NCBI GenBank assembly: GCA_013397455.1
Contig: VYZB01000144.1
Coordinates: 860,780 to 924,779 of the forward strand
Source: Crotophaga sulcirostris
Lineage: Eukaryota; Chordata; Aves; Cuculiformes; Crotophagidae
Length of the DNA stretch: 64,000 bases
Reading direction: 5' to 3'
Numbering within the stretch: the first letter of the stretch is position 1; every line of letters starts with the position of its first letter. Made by a program: the position numbers and the translations under genes. The notes beneath the pieces are model-generated. The model did no database searches. It had not been told where the DNA came from and worked only from the letters and a program-made list of their open reading frames with translations. Of this stretch, positions 26,101 through 39,735 are shown in pieces.

Positions 26101-29100
26101 TCCACTTGGAGTTACATTGTTCTTACAGAAGTAAAGTTGTTGTAGTTATGGAACTCTACATAAGATTTGAAAGTTAGTGGTAGTATCTTATTAGAGCAAC
26201 AATCATACACAGAAATACATACTTTTCTGATCCAAGCCTGAACCAACCATTAAAGTTAAATATCTGCTAGGAACAACTTCTCTGAGTTTGACTAAATGCT
26301 AAAGGACTCCCTGACAGAATAGATACCAGGTATTCCTGTTACAGAGGCACTGTTAATGAGAAGGTGGTTCTCCTTGTTTCCAAAGAGAAAGGCAGGATAC
26401 ATGCAGTCTGTAGGACAAAGAGATCAGCAGTCGGAGGTAAATAATCACTGTTCTCTTTAGCTTTAACAAAAGTAAATTCCATGGCATTTGGCTTGGTCTT
26501 TTAAAATGTGATCTATTTCCCTCAAGGACTTCTTAAGGGACAAAGACAAAGACCCTTTTCATATCACAAAGATTGTTGTTTGCTCTCACACCTGCAAATA
26601 CCTGTATGGGGGCATGGCTGTACATTTTAGCTTTCTGCTGCCGGTCTCAAAAGTATTTTATGAAGGCAGTTGAGACGGTTTGCAAGTTTCCTATACGCTG
26701 TATTTTGTAACTTCAATAAATGATATTAACTAGGATGCTCAAAAAAGTGATGGTGGTTTAGGCATTCCAGCAGTAGTTTAAATGAGAAGTAATTGTAACT
26801 TGATTTACGGAAAAACAAAAATTCCAACAAGTCCAAGATTCCACTACAAACAATAAGGACATCCCTATAATACACAAGTGACAGCATAACTATTTTAAGT
26901 CTCTCCAAGAAAGCTTCTGTGAGGACTGAAATATTGCAGGACAATCTGGGCACATACAGCCTGAAGGAAACACTGAATTTTGAAACGGAAGTTTTTTAAG
27001 GAGAGAGTGAAATGGATAAGCTTGTCAATAACTTCAAGATGCTCTTCAGAATTGAGGAGCTCATCTGTAATTGTTTGTGTACTCAAGGCAGGCTACAATG
27101 CCAACATAGCATAGGATGCTGACATTCAAGCTGGTGACCTTAACAGTGTTTCAGCAGCTGATTTACAGTGTGTAAAATATGTGATGCTTACACATTACAG
27201 TAGTTTTTTACAAAAGGGGTTCAAGAATTGTTTTGATGAATCTCATAAGTATTTAAATGCAAGATCCTCACTGAAGAACTATGGGTCCACCACAGTTCTT
27301 GTCCTCGTTTGGTTTGGAAAGGTGGCGGGGGAGCAATTAGGGTGAAGGACAGGAGGATTAGGCTGCATAACAGAGCTGGTAAGTAATTTGGCATCTTTCA
27401 AGCCCAGAGATAAAAACATACCCAGCTCCCTACCAAAGCATAATTATTTCCTATTAAATTGCTTATTTCTTGTATTTTAGTCACGATGCTCAAGAAAGGC
27501 ATATAAAGCAATTTCAAAAGATGAGTCTGAACAAAAAATCCCAAGTCTACTAGATGTGGGAAAAAAAGCCCACAGTAGGACTGACAGGTTTTACAGCACA
27601 GTACGATTCTCCCTTCCCCTACAGCTCTTCTCTGTTCTTCCAAGTACAAATGACCTCCCTTCCCCTTTACAAACTTAAGCTAGCATATCTCTCCATTCAT
27701 TTCACAGGTATCAACTTCCTCTCTTTTTCAGAGAGTGAGGTTACAGATGTTGAGAAGTTGAGAATTAGCTTATCACCTTAAAATTAGTTTCTAGAAGTTC
27801 AGACCACAGATGTCTGAATCAAAAAAGCTGTCCAACAAAATCTCCAAATCACATTTACCGACAAATCCCTCTTCCTTCTTATTGAAGCACTTTTGCAGCA
27901 GCATGGACCACTTCAGCAATGAAAAATAAGTTTTATCTAGGTTGCTTTACCAGCCAAAAATAAGACAGTGAAGTGTAACTGTCCAGAATTTATGCAACGA
28001 TCTTGTCCTGACTTGTAGTGGGGTCCAACAGACAAAATAAGAAAGTTTAAGGACCTGTGCTGATGAATGAAGTGATCTAACTTCTTCAGTCAATATAAGG
28101 TGCAACAGATTCATAGATGTCATCCTCCCTGTGTCGCATACTTTACACTAAAGTGGTCCAGCAAATTGCACATATCTAACCTACCAAAACCCTGGAAAGC
28201 CACTGTGCAGACATACACGTACTTCAGCATTGTGGTGATATGCCCTATCTGTTCTGGCATTCTCTGCTTACCAGATACTGATAATTTTTTATGATCATTG
28301 AAATCTTGTTTAAATTTGAGCAAGTGGTTCCACCTCAGTTTGTTAACCTAGTGTGCATGCCAAGTGGGTAATTTTCTTCACTCCTGACCACCAACTAAAA
28401 AGGTCATAACTCTTCTGCCAGAGCAAAAGAACATTTTTTATTTTGTGTTTTCTTTTGTTTTCTTAGAAGGAAGTTGTCTGAAGGAGTCACAAGGAAGCCT
28501 GTTTCTGAAATTGGACTTTGTGGTCCAGGAGAGCTGCTTTCAAGTTAGAAAGCAATAAAACACTCACACAAAAACACACTTGTGGAATGCTTCCAATGCC
28601 ATGAACAATGGGTTTTTAATTATTGAGACTCAGAAGTGGATCAAAAACTTAATATTCCATGACTAGCAAACTAAGGTTACAATAATACAGACAGCTGCTT
28701 CAGAAATCTATTCAAATACTTCTGGAACCAATTTTGGTAACCAGTTAGCAAAAGGATCTTTTTGTATCTGCTAAAGCATCCCTTGTACGCAATGCAAAAT
28801 GTCCTGATAAACACTGCCATTTTTTCAGAAGGCCAACTTTTATAATATTATATTTGGATATTCTGGATGAAGATCTATTCTTCATCCTTAGAAATTATCT
28901 TCAGATTTTCTCTGCTGCTCCATTTTTACATGCTGAAGTCTGATCACAGAGTTAAATGAAGGTACTTTATTCAAAACTTCCCAAAAGATTTTGAATGGCC
29001 ATTAACAAGACTCAAGGAAGAGACAGCAAGGTTAGGATTACCAACGGCTGACTCCAAAATACCATCTCCAGTGAAATAACAAGTCTGCAAGATTTACAAA

Positions 29101-30122
29101 ACTGAAGGACATAAAACCAATTCTGACCTCTGTGGCATAAACTCTAGATGAACGTCTAGAGCATTGAAAATTCACCACACGATCCAAGGAAAACAAGACC
29201 ACTTTTTCACATGTAGCACAAGAGAAATACCAGTGGTCCATAACATGAAATACATTTTTGTGTGTATGTAGAGAAGTCTAAACATTTGAGTTAAAATACT
29301 AGATCAAAGGAGGAGAGGATAGTCAGTACTATCTGCCTCATAGAAAAACTCTTTCAAGCAGTAAAAGAAAAAGGAAAATAAATCAGCTTCATTCCACTAG
29401 AAAGCTTTCACTAAATTTTAAGCCAAACTAATCATTATAGTTATTATTCATCTCTCTGTTAAGGTCCATTTACTTTAATAACACAAACTGCTGTAATTAA
29501 TGTTGCTCATAGAAAAGTATTCATCTTAAAAAAAAAGTTTTTGAACTCAATCCCAGTTATTACCTCTACCATGCATCATTTCCATGGCATTTTTCTGAAC
29601 ACTTCATAAGGGACTACACAATTTTTGTAGCTGCATGACATAAAGTGAATGCGGCTATACAGGACAGAATACTCATTTACTTGACTGCACTGTGCATTCC
29701 AGTAATATTCCATCAAATCACTACATCTAGTTTTCTGGGATTTCTGTTTTTCTGTAACTGGTCTTGCTCACACATGAGCCAAACTAAGTGCGCAATTTTT
29801 AAAATTTATTGCCATTAGTCTAGACTTTCAATTAAATCCTTTAAAAGTTACCTTGAAATTAAATAGGTATATAAGAAATGGTTTGAACTATTTGATATAC
29901 ATTATTTGTGCTACATTCAGTGTAATGACAACTTCCCTGTCCCTATAGATTCTCTTCAGGCTTCCCCACTGAATTTATTACGTGGGAAAGCAATTATAGC
30001 ATTCTGTCAAATGCCATTCTGCCATTTCATCACATTTCAGTAACACAACATTGCCTGGAGTTACTTCATCTAGTTTGGGTCCTCCAAACAGTCCAGCTGC
30101 AAGTAAAGGAGAGCTCCACATG

Positions 30123-30177
30123 GAGCTAGCAATTTTGAACAATTTTATTTTACCGAGCTAGCAATTATTGAACAATT
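30123..30177. repeat. 32-base direct tandem duplication in intron 3
   Basis: GAGCTAGCAATTTTGAACAA at 30123 recurs at 30155 as GAGCTAGCAATTATTGAACA, each followed by the rest of AACAATT. The copies are 22 and 23 bases of clear identity with starts 32 bases apart, differing by one inserted A. The intervening 10 bases (TTATTTTACC) are not repeated on the right. Confidence 0.85.
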
Positions 30178-31485
30178 GAGTCATCTGAGAAAGAAGATAA
30201 ATCTGCCCCTACTTCTAGGGCTACGGAGTCTGGATAAAGTTATACTGTACTTAAGTGTCAACATACCATCTCACAACAATATATTCTTTCAGTGCTGGAC
30301 AAGGGAGTTCAATTTCTTTTATTTTCACACTACGTTTGTTTGTATACATTTGTTTTTAAAAACATGCCTATAACCTTTTGGTTCAAAGTATCTAATCATT
30401 TTTACACAGATTTTTCAGTGCCACAAACTTTCCCCAAACTCTATTAGTCAGATATTCATTTAAACACGAAATACAGTGACTGTTCTGGCCTAAGCTTTAT
30501 CAGATACAGAAACACCTTTATACCAAGAGACTCCCTCCATGAAGTCTCCAGATGTAACCCCTCATCATCGTGGTCATGTTTCAGCTTCTGGTTTTGTCCA
30601 TAAAACCAAGTGGACTAATGAAATTTTAGGAGGATGTCGACACCAACAGCCTGATTCCACTTAGTTGCAAGGAAACTCAAAGCTTTTCACTAGATTTTTT
30701 TTAAAAGTATCTACCCAACACCAAAGTAAAATCTTTTGTTCTTTTTTATACTACCCTAAAAATCTGCACAATGAGACACAGGAAGATTCTTTGATTTGCT
30801 GGTCCCTCGACATGATGCAGTGGATTTCTCCAAAATGCTTCCCCACAGACATTGGTTAGAAGTCTACAAGCCTAAAAGCTCTTGCACATCTTTTTGGCAC
30901 ACCTGCACCAAAAATCACAGGTCTCTCTCAAGCCTTTGTAAGCATCTACATTAACAATTCCAAAGACAGTAACCAAAACTCTACTGACTTGGGCGTCTGC
31001 ATTTCTTATCACTGAATCTGACTGCACAACAATCTGCTCGCTCATCTCTCACACCCTTCCTGAAACAAACTCATTGATGCATGAAGGACCAGTAGCACTC
31101 CCTTAAGGTAGGGTATCAGAGCAGACAACATTCCTAAAACACATTTCTGGGATGGCATTCAAACTCACACCAAGAAAGAACTTCCTCTGTTGGCTCTCTC
31201 TTTGCTTCTATGGGCCCATCCTAACTTGCTTTTCATTTTTTTGGGTCTTAAAAGTTCCAGTTTCACTGGAAATTTAACCATGAGTTCTGTAGGATTGTTT
31301 TGACTTTGTACAGCAACCCAACTTTGGAAAAAGGGAAAAAACCCACACTAGCCCTCATTTTTCTTCTATTGACATTCAAAGTAAAACATTAAAAAAAAAA
31401 TTCTCACCATACATTACCATTATCTTTGTTTTTTTCAGTAATCATTTTTAATTGTTCTTAAAAAATTAAGGCTCTACCAACTTAC

Positions 31486-31700
31486 TTCCCCAAACAGGAA
31501 TATCTTTGCTTTCTGCTTTCATCACAATGGAGGCGAACGTCATAGTTACGGGAATAGCATCAAAATAGGAAGAATGTGGAGCCACAGTTAATATTGCTGC
31601 TTCTGCTGGCAACGCCCGTCTGCCTTTTACATTTATCCAGTGGAATCCACCAGCAAGCCACATCAATCTCATGATTGCTTTCAGCAAAATATCCACTATC
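31486..31700 (-). CDS. LPCAT1: LPCAT1 exon 3 (residues 87-158), catalytic HX4D motif
   Basis: This exon starts the acyltransferase domain. It holds the HX4D box (HSSYFD, His129 and Asp134), the catalytic base motif of the glycerolipid acyltransferase family, corresponding to His135 and Asp140 in human LPCAT1. Upstream is the conserved LLKAIMR..W.AGGFH stretch, downstream SIVMKAES and IPVWG. The acceptor is TTACAG, the donor GTAAGT, and the length 215 bases. It ends in phase 1: the final A begins a Thr codon finished by CT in exon 4. An ATG-initiated frame runs in from intron 2 (to 31789), but its first part is intronic. Confidence 0.96.
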
Positions 31701-33226
31701 CTGTAAGGAGTAGAGAAAATAGTTATGCTGCCACAGGAATACCTTAAAATAACGAAAAGAAAAATGTTACATAAAAACTTCATAAGCATGACAGACTACA
31801 GGTAGAATATGTTGCTTAAACAGAGCAGGAACATTGCATAGACCTTTTGTTGTCTCTTTCTCAGCAGATTTAAGACCATTTTTGAGGTAACATGCCATTC
31901 AATGTTATTTCATGCCTGAATATTAATGCTTTTTAATCACAATAAATTAGCATTTATTTTATCACTAAATTAATTTTGATTTAGATTATGACTGTCATGT
32001 TTCTTCTACACAATGTCTAATAATGTTTTCTAGTAACACCAAAAAAGGTCTAATAAATTGAGTCCTGCAAAATGCTATCAGGATATCACTAGAATGCAAC
32101 AACCCTGATTCTTGGATTCAAGTTTATCTAAACAAAACAGTAGAAAACTGTCAGGCAGAGATTCTCAAACACTGGGATGCCTACAGAACACGTCTGGGAA
32201 CTCCAGCAATATTTTACTTTCTTCCCTTTTCCCTTTCTCCTCCTAAAGTGATTCGGTAAGTTTTCTTGTGGAGTTTGGTTTTGTTTGTTTTTTAAGCTGT
32301 CCAACAGTCACGAAAAGATAAACATTTACTTTGAACCACTAGGGTGCAAAAACCAAACACCACAAATTGCTATAATCACAGGGATTGGAGGCTGGAGAGC
32401 AGGGTGACACTGACAAGTGGATGTAATAGGGGAGGGGCAATCTAAAAAGCTTCAAAATAATTGTATGCAAGATCAAAGGCAGTCCATTATTCCTTTAGTC
32501 ATTATACCGCTATCTTTCCATATGAAATGTGAAGTGACGTGCCTCCGTGATTCTCAACCTTCTTTCCCTCTCTGTGATGTGAAAAACAATCAGCTTCCCT
32601 CATGCTAGTGCCAGCTCCTCATTTTAAAGTTCTCTACAGAAGAGATGATACACTCCTCCTTCCTTGCTTCACTAACAGCAGTTTTCATGGATGGGTGAAC
32701 ACTACCTTACATTGTACCTTAATTAGCATTCCAATATCAAAGCAAGCACAGACTTATTAATAAGCATCAAAGCATGGGGAAAGCTCTCAGAGAATCAACC
32801 AAAGTTTTGTCAATTCATCACAAAGAGGCAAACAATTGAGTGAAGCAGTTTAAAACAACAATTTTGAATATGAAATATGGGTACACTCCATAGTGTCAAT
32901 CTTCATAACAAGAAGCTGACATTATGTGAATAAATCAAATTGAAGGATGTCACAATGAAGCTTTACACTGCATCCTCAATAAAGATAACAGGTCAGAGAC
33001 AATCAATTTTTCTCCCTGTAATCCTTGGATCACCTGGTAAATCAAACAGTTAAGGTATTTTTAGTTTCTCATTTGAGGAAAGTGTTTAAATAATATAGTT
33101 TTTATATTTTTCTTTTGAAGAGAAAAGCAGGTCTGTGGGACAGATATTCAGGTATTTCCAATCTTCTCTGTTTCAAACTGCTGAACTAAAAAATTATTCT
33201 CTCAGTATTTCACATCAGTGACTCAC
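31701..33226 (-). other. LPCAT1: LPCAT1 intron 2
   Basis: 1.5 kb with no recognised feature. Confidence 0.9.
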
Positions 33227-33369
33227 TTTCGCCACCAGGAGAGAGGCTTTTCAAGCTCTTGCTCCTCAGGTCCCATTGAAGCAATGAATGCAAAAGGCCA
33301 GGCCAGCAACATCATAAAAGCAGCAAAGAAGAGTCGGATAGGAAACAGAGTCAAAGTCATGAAGGCAAT
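33227..33369 (-). CDS. LPCAT1: LPCAT1 exon 2 (residues 40-86 plus two bases)
   Basis: This exon encodes the hydrophobic anchor, about residues 40-72, containing MTLTLFPIR and MMLLAWPF, followed by an acidic linker ending in WWR. Family knowledge: this segment inserts the enzyme in the ER membrane or lipid-droplet monolayer. The acceptor AG is at 33370-33371 and the donor is GTGAGT. The exon is 143 bases long and ends with two bases (AA) of a lysine codon that the first G of exon 3 completes. The alignment to human LPCAT1 is gap-free through the anchor; the linker sequence differs. Confidence 0.95.
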
Positions 33370-34256
33370 CTGCAAAATCCAAAACAAATGTATTATTCTA
33401 ACACAATCTCAGACTGAAAAAGTCAATGATTCCTCAAAACCGACCTGAGGTCTTAACTTAAAAAAAGTAATGTTAAAAACAGCAGAAGATGCTTCAATTC
33501 CAAACAGATAATTATGGTGTACGCGTAACATTTTTTTATTCATTAATCTTAATTACAGCTGAAACACAGCACACTTTAATGCAGTCTTAGCCTTCCAGAC
33601 TTCTTCAGACCCTATGTTTGTCTGAACACATCCGCATGCTCTTTTCCATTTCTGCAGCCTCACATTAAGTAAATATTTAGCATGGGTGTGTTGTAAATCT
33701 TACTGCACTGTAGAGAAGTCACTCAGTCCATCACAGCAGCTCCCAGTCAGTGATGTTCACTTTTTCAGCAGGGTGCATTCACATGGCAGTCCAGCCTGGA
33801 ATGCTCTTACAGGATGGGCAGGCACCAGTTCCTGTTTCATGTTCCTGGAACCAGAAGTTGTGGAGAACCACTGTGCAGATACACCTCTGGACAGACATCC
33901 AGATGCGCATCCGAGTTTATGTTCCAGGCCTGTGCTAAGAGGCACAACTCCCTGGAAAGTAGGGGTTTTCAAGAAGTTATCCTTCTCTGGGAAGCCATGG
34001 TGAACTCAGATGCTCCTGCACCTCCTACCAGCCAGTCAAACCCCTGCCTTCAACTTTGGTGAAAACCATCATGTTGGAAATCTTTCCACAGCCTTTTGAA
34101 GAATTCTCCTAAAAACACAGCCCATTCTGAGCTGTTTGGAGTTGTTCCCGACTGTCCTTCTGAAAACACAACTTTGTAACAATCTCTGCAATGATAACAC
34201 TTGCTCCAGAAAACAGTTCTAAAAGCCAAGAGACAAATCTTTCTCACTCAAAGGAC

Positions 34257-34410
34257 AGCAAGTTGAAGTGTTTAAGGGAAGATTGGATGAGGCACTGAGT
34301 GCCATGGTTTAGGTGATGAGGTGGTGTTAGTGTTGGCTTATAGGTTGGACTTGATGATCTTAGAGGTCTTCCAACCTGGTTATACTGTGGTTATACTGTG
34401 AAACTGTGAG
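34257..34410 (+). mobile_element. CR1 LINE 3' end, different subfamily, in LPCAT1 intron 1
   Basis: Contains TTGAAGTGTTTAAGGGAAGA, then GCACTGAGTGCCATGGTTTA, then GTTGGACTTGATGATCTTAG and GTCTTCCAACCTGG. This is the layout of a CR1 subfamily distinct from the copies at 4160 and 41305. The tail is two copies of GGTTATACTGT followed by GAAACTGTGAG, a diverged form of the CR1 terminal repeat. Antisense to LPCAT1. Confidence 0.85.
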
Positions 34411-37400
34411 ACAGGAAGAAAGGAAAAAAAGCTCTTAAAGTGGAGGAAGGTACAGCTTCAGATGACTGGCTAAGAGAGAGGGAACTGAACTGTTTGAAAC
34501 TGTGCAGAGGCTAGCAGAATACGAAGACAACACTATGAAATAGAAGGGCCATGTAAAGAAAGAGAGTTCAAAAGGAAATATGCTACATGTTCACACGTGC
34601 ACCAGATGAGGTTGAAAAGCACTTTTCACCAGCATAGTGGCTGGGCATGGATGAGTAATGAGGCACAAGGTGCTGTCTCCTGTTGTACTTAATCTGATGC
34701 ATCCACAGGCTGCTGTGGAAAGCATTATTCATATTTTTCTTCTCTCCCCTGATGCAGATCTAGTCATTGTGCAGCTCGGTTTTCCATTGATCAGTTCCTG
34801 CTTCCTATTACTTCCCAGAACAGCTCAACAGCCAACTCACCCTGTAGCTGCAAAAATCTGTAGTTCTAGAGTAGAAGGAGGGAACACATAGCAGAAGAAA
34901 AGCCTAAGCTACCCGTTTCAAACCCTAAGCTACCAGCCCATTACAATGGCAGACTTTACAGCGATGGTTCAGACTGGCACCATAATCCCGTAACGACCAT
35001 GGTCTTATTCCCCAAAACACGATCCCAGTCCCTGTGCTGACTGCTTTAGTTTTCAGAATCAGATGAAAAATAATTATTTTTTTTTTTGCATAGATAGGCT
35101 AGTTTCCCAGATGAATGAATTCAGCTTCCTAAACTGGCAACAGTCAGATGGGCACTGAAGTCACACCAACTCAAGCAACTCTGCATTCATAGATAAGACC
35201 ACCATGTCTGGCAGCAAACAGCATTCATCTACAAATGCAAGAAGAGAAAGCAGCTGCTGTCTAGGTTCCTAAGCTAAGAAGAACCAGCTGTCAAGAAAAA
35301 AAGGGAAACAAAATGCAGGTGAGAACAGAGTCCTCTGGGATTCACACCCTCTCCCTCCCACTCCTCAAAGTCTCTTCCTGTACTGGGGCAACACTGAATT
35401 GACAGGTGACTGGTAGCAAGCTATGCAGTCCTTTGCGATTCTATAGCAATCATTTGTATCAAGATCACTTTAGAGCCACAAAACAGAATGGAAGTAGTAG
35501 TTGCATCTGTAAGGTTGTGAAAGATGGCTTAAATGTGTAGAAAAGGCCTCTTGCTCATCTGTTTCCAGAGTTAACAGTGGTGGAAATCACCAGCAAGAAG
35601 CAGTTCCAAGCATACGGGTGCACAGTGTTTGGCTGTAACATCAGGCTCTTTTACAGCAGGTGGTACTGTAGTACCTGTCCACACAAGAAGGTATGGTAGG
35701 AGAGGGAAGTATGTTTTGGCCCTGAAGGAGGTTAGGAATCAACAAAAGACACTAACACTCGAAAAGCAGTTCTGTCTATATCTACTTTTAGACATCTTCC
35801 TGGATAAGAAAGCTTCTATCCCGTAAAACCTAGGTACAGTAGGAGTGTCAGTGACGGGTAGCAAAACGGAGAAGATCCTGTCCCCAGTGCCTGCTGTCAA
35901 GAGATCAGAACGCAGGAGACATACACTTCTGGTCTGACCTTCTACAGACATCTTATTTCTACATATTTAGGACATTCACCCAGACATGTTTTCTATTAAA
36001 ATCAGCATATAGAATTTGTAATAAGTCATATGTAAATATCTGTGCTTTGAGCTACTTTTAAAAAACTCTAATAGTCCATCTGGAGCTGTTCCTTGGGAGG
36101 TTCAGCTCATGACTGATTTTCTCAAGAGAGGTTTGACTATGACTCATTTAACGCTTGCCAGTCCACAGGATCCTATTTAATTTTCCAGAACTTGAAGTAT
36201 ATGCTGTGACATGGACAGCAGGAAGGGAGAGGATGGTCTTGGAGCTTGTAACAGAAGGCTGCCCTGGGAAACTGCACTCTACTGTTTTGTCAGAAGGGCT
36301 TCAATTTGATGTATGGCAAGTCACTTAAACTAAATAGGTATCATGTTCTCCTCGTTTAGAGACTCTTCATTCAGATTTGAGTATGAACTTACAATGAAGG
36401 TATAAAATACGAACTTAAATCCTTTAAGTTCTCCAAAACACCAGGTCCTACATACCTAAGCACTGAGCAAGAGAATGAGTACCCCTGCTTCTTCTTCTGT
36501 ATGTCTCCATTTGTTATCTTGAAAATATTGTACCTCTCATGCACAGAGAAGCTGAAAAAGTGCATCTTTGAAACTAGCAGCGAGAAACATTAAAACACAG
36601 TTTATTCCCAATAACACTTCCATAACTTACTGTAAAGCAACAGTCACATATTGAACAAATAAAACAGAATAATTAACTGCACATTTAATGTGGTAGCCAC
36701 TTTGATTTTTCCTTTAAACATATGACATAGATACTACATCATGCCCCACACTTTCACTTCCTCGCTGTTATTATCCCTATAGCCTCAATTCACCAAAGAT
36801 GGTACTCAAAGAGCTAGTGATTCACCCCTCAACAATAGGCTTACTACCCTGCTTTCCCACTCTGCAAGTTCCCCCATTATTTTATCTCCATGATTGTGTC
36901 AAAGGAGTAGAAATTTTCATATGCAACTAAGCCAATCTAAGAGATCACTGCTGCTAAAGAGGGTGGTTCTGATCATTCTCTCCTCAATCCTCCCCTTGAG
37001 TCAGCTCTAGCACTTATCTGAGCTTGCACTGAGCCAATACAGCTCATTAGAGTGAAGAAAAGCAATCCCAGCAAAAGAAAACAATCAGAATACAAAACCT
37101 CACAATATTCTGCTGGTTTAATGAGCCAAATAAGCTCACAAAGGTACCAGAGGAACACCAGTACTGGTGCAATAAAAGGGCCAGAAACACTGGAAGCAAG
37201 GAAAATTGCATCATAATGTTTTGAAGTGGCAGGGAAACAACGGTAGGAACGCTTTGTGACAGCTTCAGTAATACTCCTGCCTGTTCCGCAGAGGTAACTA
37301 AAATCAAGAGGTTAGACTTATGCTATAGATACCCAGATGATGTTATGATAAACAAAATTCATGGTTAGTGAAATTATGTCTGTCTGTCTTCCAGAAAGAA

Positions 37401-37605
37401 CCTTTTTATTATAGTACTGCAATAAAACAGGTAGCTCCAAGAATGACCGTCACCCTCAGATAAGAGTGAAATAACCATCATTTCTATGGGAAGTATGAGG
37501 CTCAGTTCTCAAACAGCCTTACTGTTTTTATACTCCTGTTGTCTCCCAGTTTTTATAAAGCAAATAAAAGATGATGTGAACAATTCCTTGGCACTCAAAT
37601 GGATT

Positions 37606-37684
37606 TCTTTTTTGTGTTTTTGCTGTTCTTTCTCTTTTTTTGTGGTTGTTTTGTCCTCTTGTTTTCTACTTTTTTCTTTCCCAC
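37606..37684. repeat. T-rich low-complexity tract in intron 1
   Basis: TTTTTTGTG, TTTTGTC and similar pyrimidine-rich units on the plus strand. Confidence 0.7.
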
Positions 37685-39735
37685 TCCCAACGTCTCAGGC
37701 TTAAATGTTCTAAAACGCATTTACTTTTGGTTGTATTAATGAGCAAAAAAGCTAATCTAACCTCTTGCAGAGTGCAGGATGAGGGAGGGATGTGGTGGTA
37801 CTGAAGATAATGGGGCTATCTGACAGTTCATCAGCAAAAGACAACAGACCATGAGACAAAGCAGTCTTGTCTCCCACGTCCCCTGTGCTCATCAACTTCT
37901 TCACGTACCTCCAGTTCCCACACATTCCTAACCTTCCTCGATAGGCTTTGCAACCCCAGAACTCACCCCTGTTAGACTCACAGGGCACACAGAAAAACCT
38001 GAGACACAATAGGCGCCTACAGCTGAACAGGAAGTGAGTTCAGCTGTAATACTTCATACCAACCCCTCAGTAACAGGCCAGGGCTATGATCGCCTGTAAA
38101 GCAGTCTTCCCATTCAAGAAGCCTCCCTTTCTGAGAGTGCAGCATTTCCATAGCTCTTCTTTAGCAGCCTCTATCCTCAAGCACAACTTTTTTTTTAATA
38201 AGCAAAGAGGTTAGGAGACTGTAATTAAAGCAAAGAAGAAAATCTATCACAGCTCTGTACGTCAGCTTGTGTGCTTTTTCCTCACATAAAACTGCAAAAA
38301 TAAGACCGCAAGAAAGGCTGGGTTAAAGAACTCTGTGTCACCCTACATCAATAAAAGATTGTTCACTTAAAAAGCAAGACTGAGCCGCACTCAGGTGAGG
38401 TTCTTCCTTTGGTCTGCACACTGTAAAGAATTACAGAGCTTTAAACACACCTTGCAGTTTTCATTGAAAATAACAAATCATTGAAACCCAGAGGCAAAGC
38501 TCACGTCTCATACAGATGTACAGGGCAGCCCACACAGAAGGCAGGTATCTTCTCTGGCCAGTCACTTTAGCCAGTGAAGTGGTCTAAAGGTCTCTTAGGA
38601 CTATCAGCAAATCAGCAATACCAGAAGCTTATATGAGACTGAACACTGTAAAAACTGTGAAGCTGGCACTCTGCCTCCCCAAGAGCATTTTTAAAATTCC
38701 TTACAAATAACCAAGTAGAAAGTGACATAAAAAGATACATTAACACTGCAAAATAAAACCTTGTTACTTTTATAATTAGATACAATTTTAGTCCATATGA
38801 ACACATGCTGTCTTTGCTTCTTTCTGCTCCCTAAAATACTTCTATCTCATTAATTACATAGAAAACATCTTCAGGAATGGAGTAAGGTTATAAGGAAAAT
38901 AAATCATTACAGCTATGTGATTTATTGAGGAAGCTCTAGGTATAGACTGAATGAGGCAAACAACACAAACCTTTTCTCCCTTTTCCCATTTAAACAACAG
39001 TTTATCTGCAACCACTGAATTCAGGTTTTAACTGTATCATTCTGAGAAACTTGATTGAAAAAAAAAACAAAAACCTTTTCTGCTTAAGTCTACCATTAAT
39101 TCCTTGGCTGTCAAACACTCAACATAAAGCACAATCCGATGTTCTGTAAATCAGGCCATACATGCCTTTTGTTAAATATCTGGACAGCAATAGGACAATG
39201 CAACAATGAGCTTTGCACAGAATGGAAATTAAATTAACGTTGGGACTGAAGGACCTTGATCCGAAAGGTTCTATATTAGCAGATCTTAATTTCCATGCTG
39301 ATAGGCACTCTAGGCTGTGAGGTCCCCAAAAACAACCGGTTTAAGGAAATGAAGTATTACAGTGATGCAAGAAAGAGAAATGGCCAAGCCTTTATTAGGT
39401 GAGCCTCTAATGGCACTTCCTCATCCAGCAAGTGACCCAGATATTACGGGAAGCCTAAGACAAGGGCCATGCACTCTGAATATCCAACCACCTCCTGTTC
39501 ACCCCGCGAGGCGAGTGAGGCAGTGGCAAGGAGGAGAAAAAAAAAGAAAGCCATACAATTGTAAATTTGCATTTTAATACCAATTCTTGTCAACCCACGC
39601 TACCTGTACAATGTGTAAATTATGTCACAGGGAATTTTCACCCAGGGGCCAAACTTCAGGTGGACGGGATGCCTTGGCCCAGGAATACCTTAACCTAGCG
39701 CTGGAAAAGAGTGCCTGCACAGGACTGCAAAGGAG

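Larger units (their letters stand above)
21711..31485 (-). other. LPCAT1: LPCAT1 intron 3
   Basis: 9.8 kb. Holds the A/C-rich tract at 23107 and the 32-base duplication at 30123. No gene or recognisable transposon. Confidence 0.9.

Noticed and set aside
31701..31789. ATG-initiated extension of the exon 3 frame to the right
   Set aside because: It lies beyond the TTACAG acceptor and does not resemble LPCAT1. The split-codon phase with exon 2 shows the exon begins at 31700.
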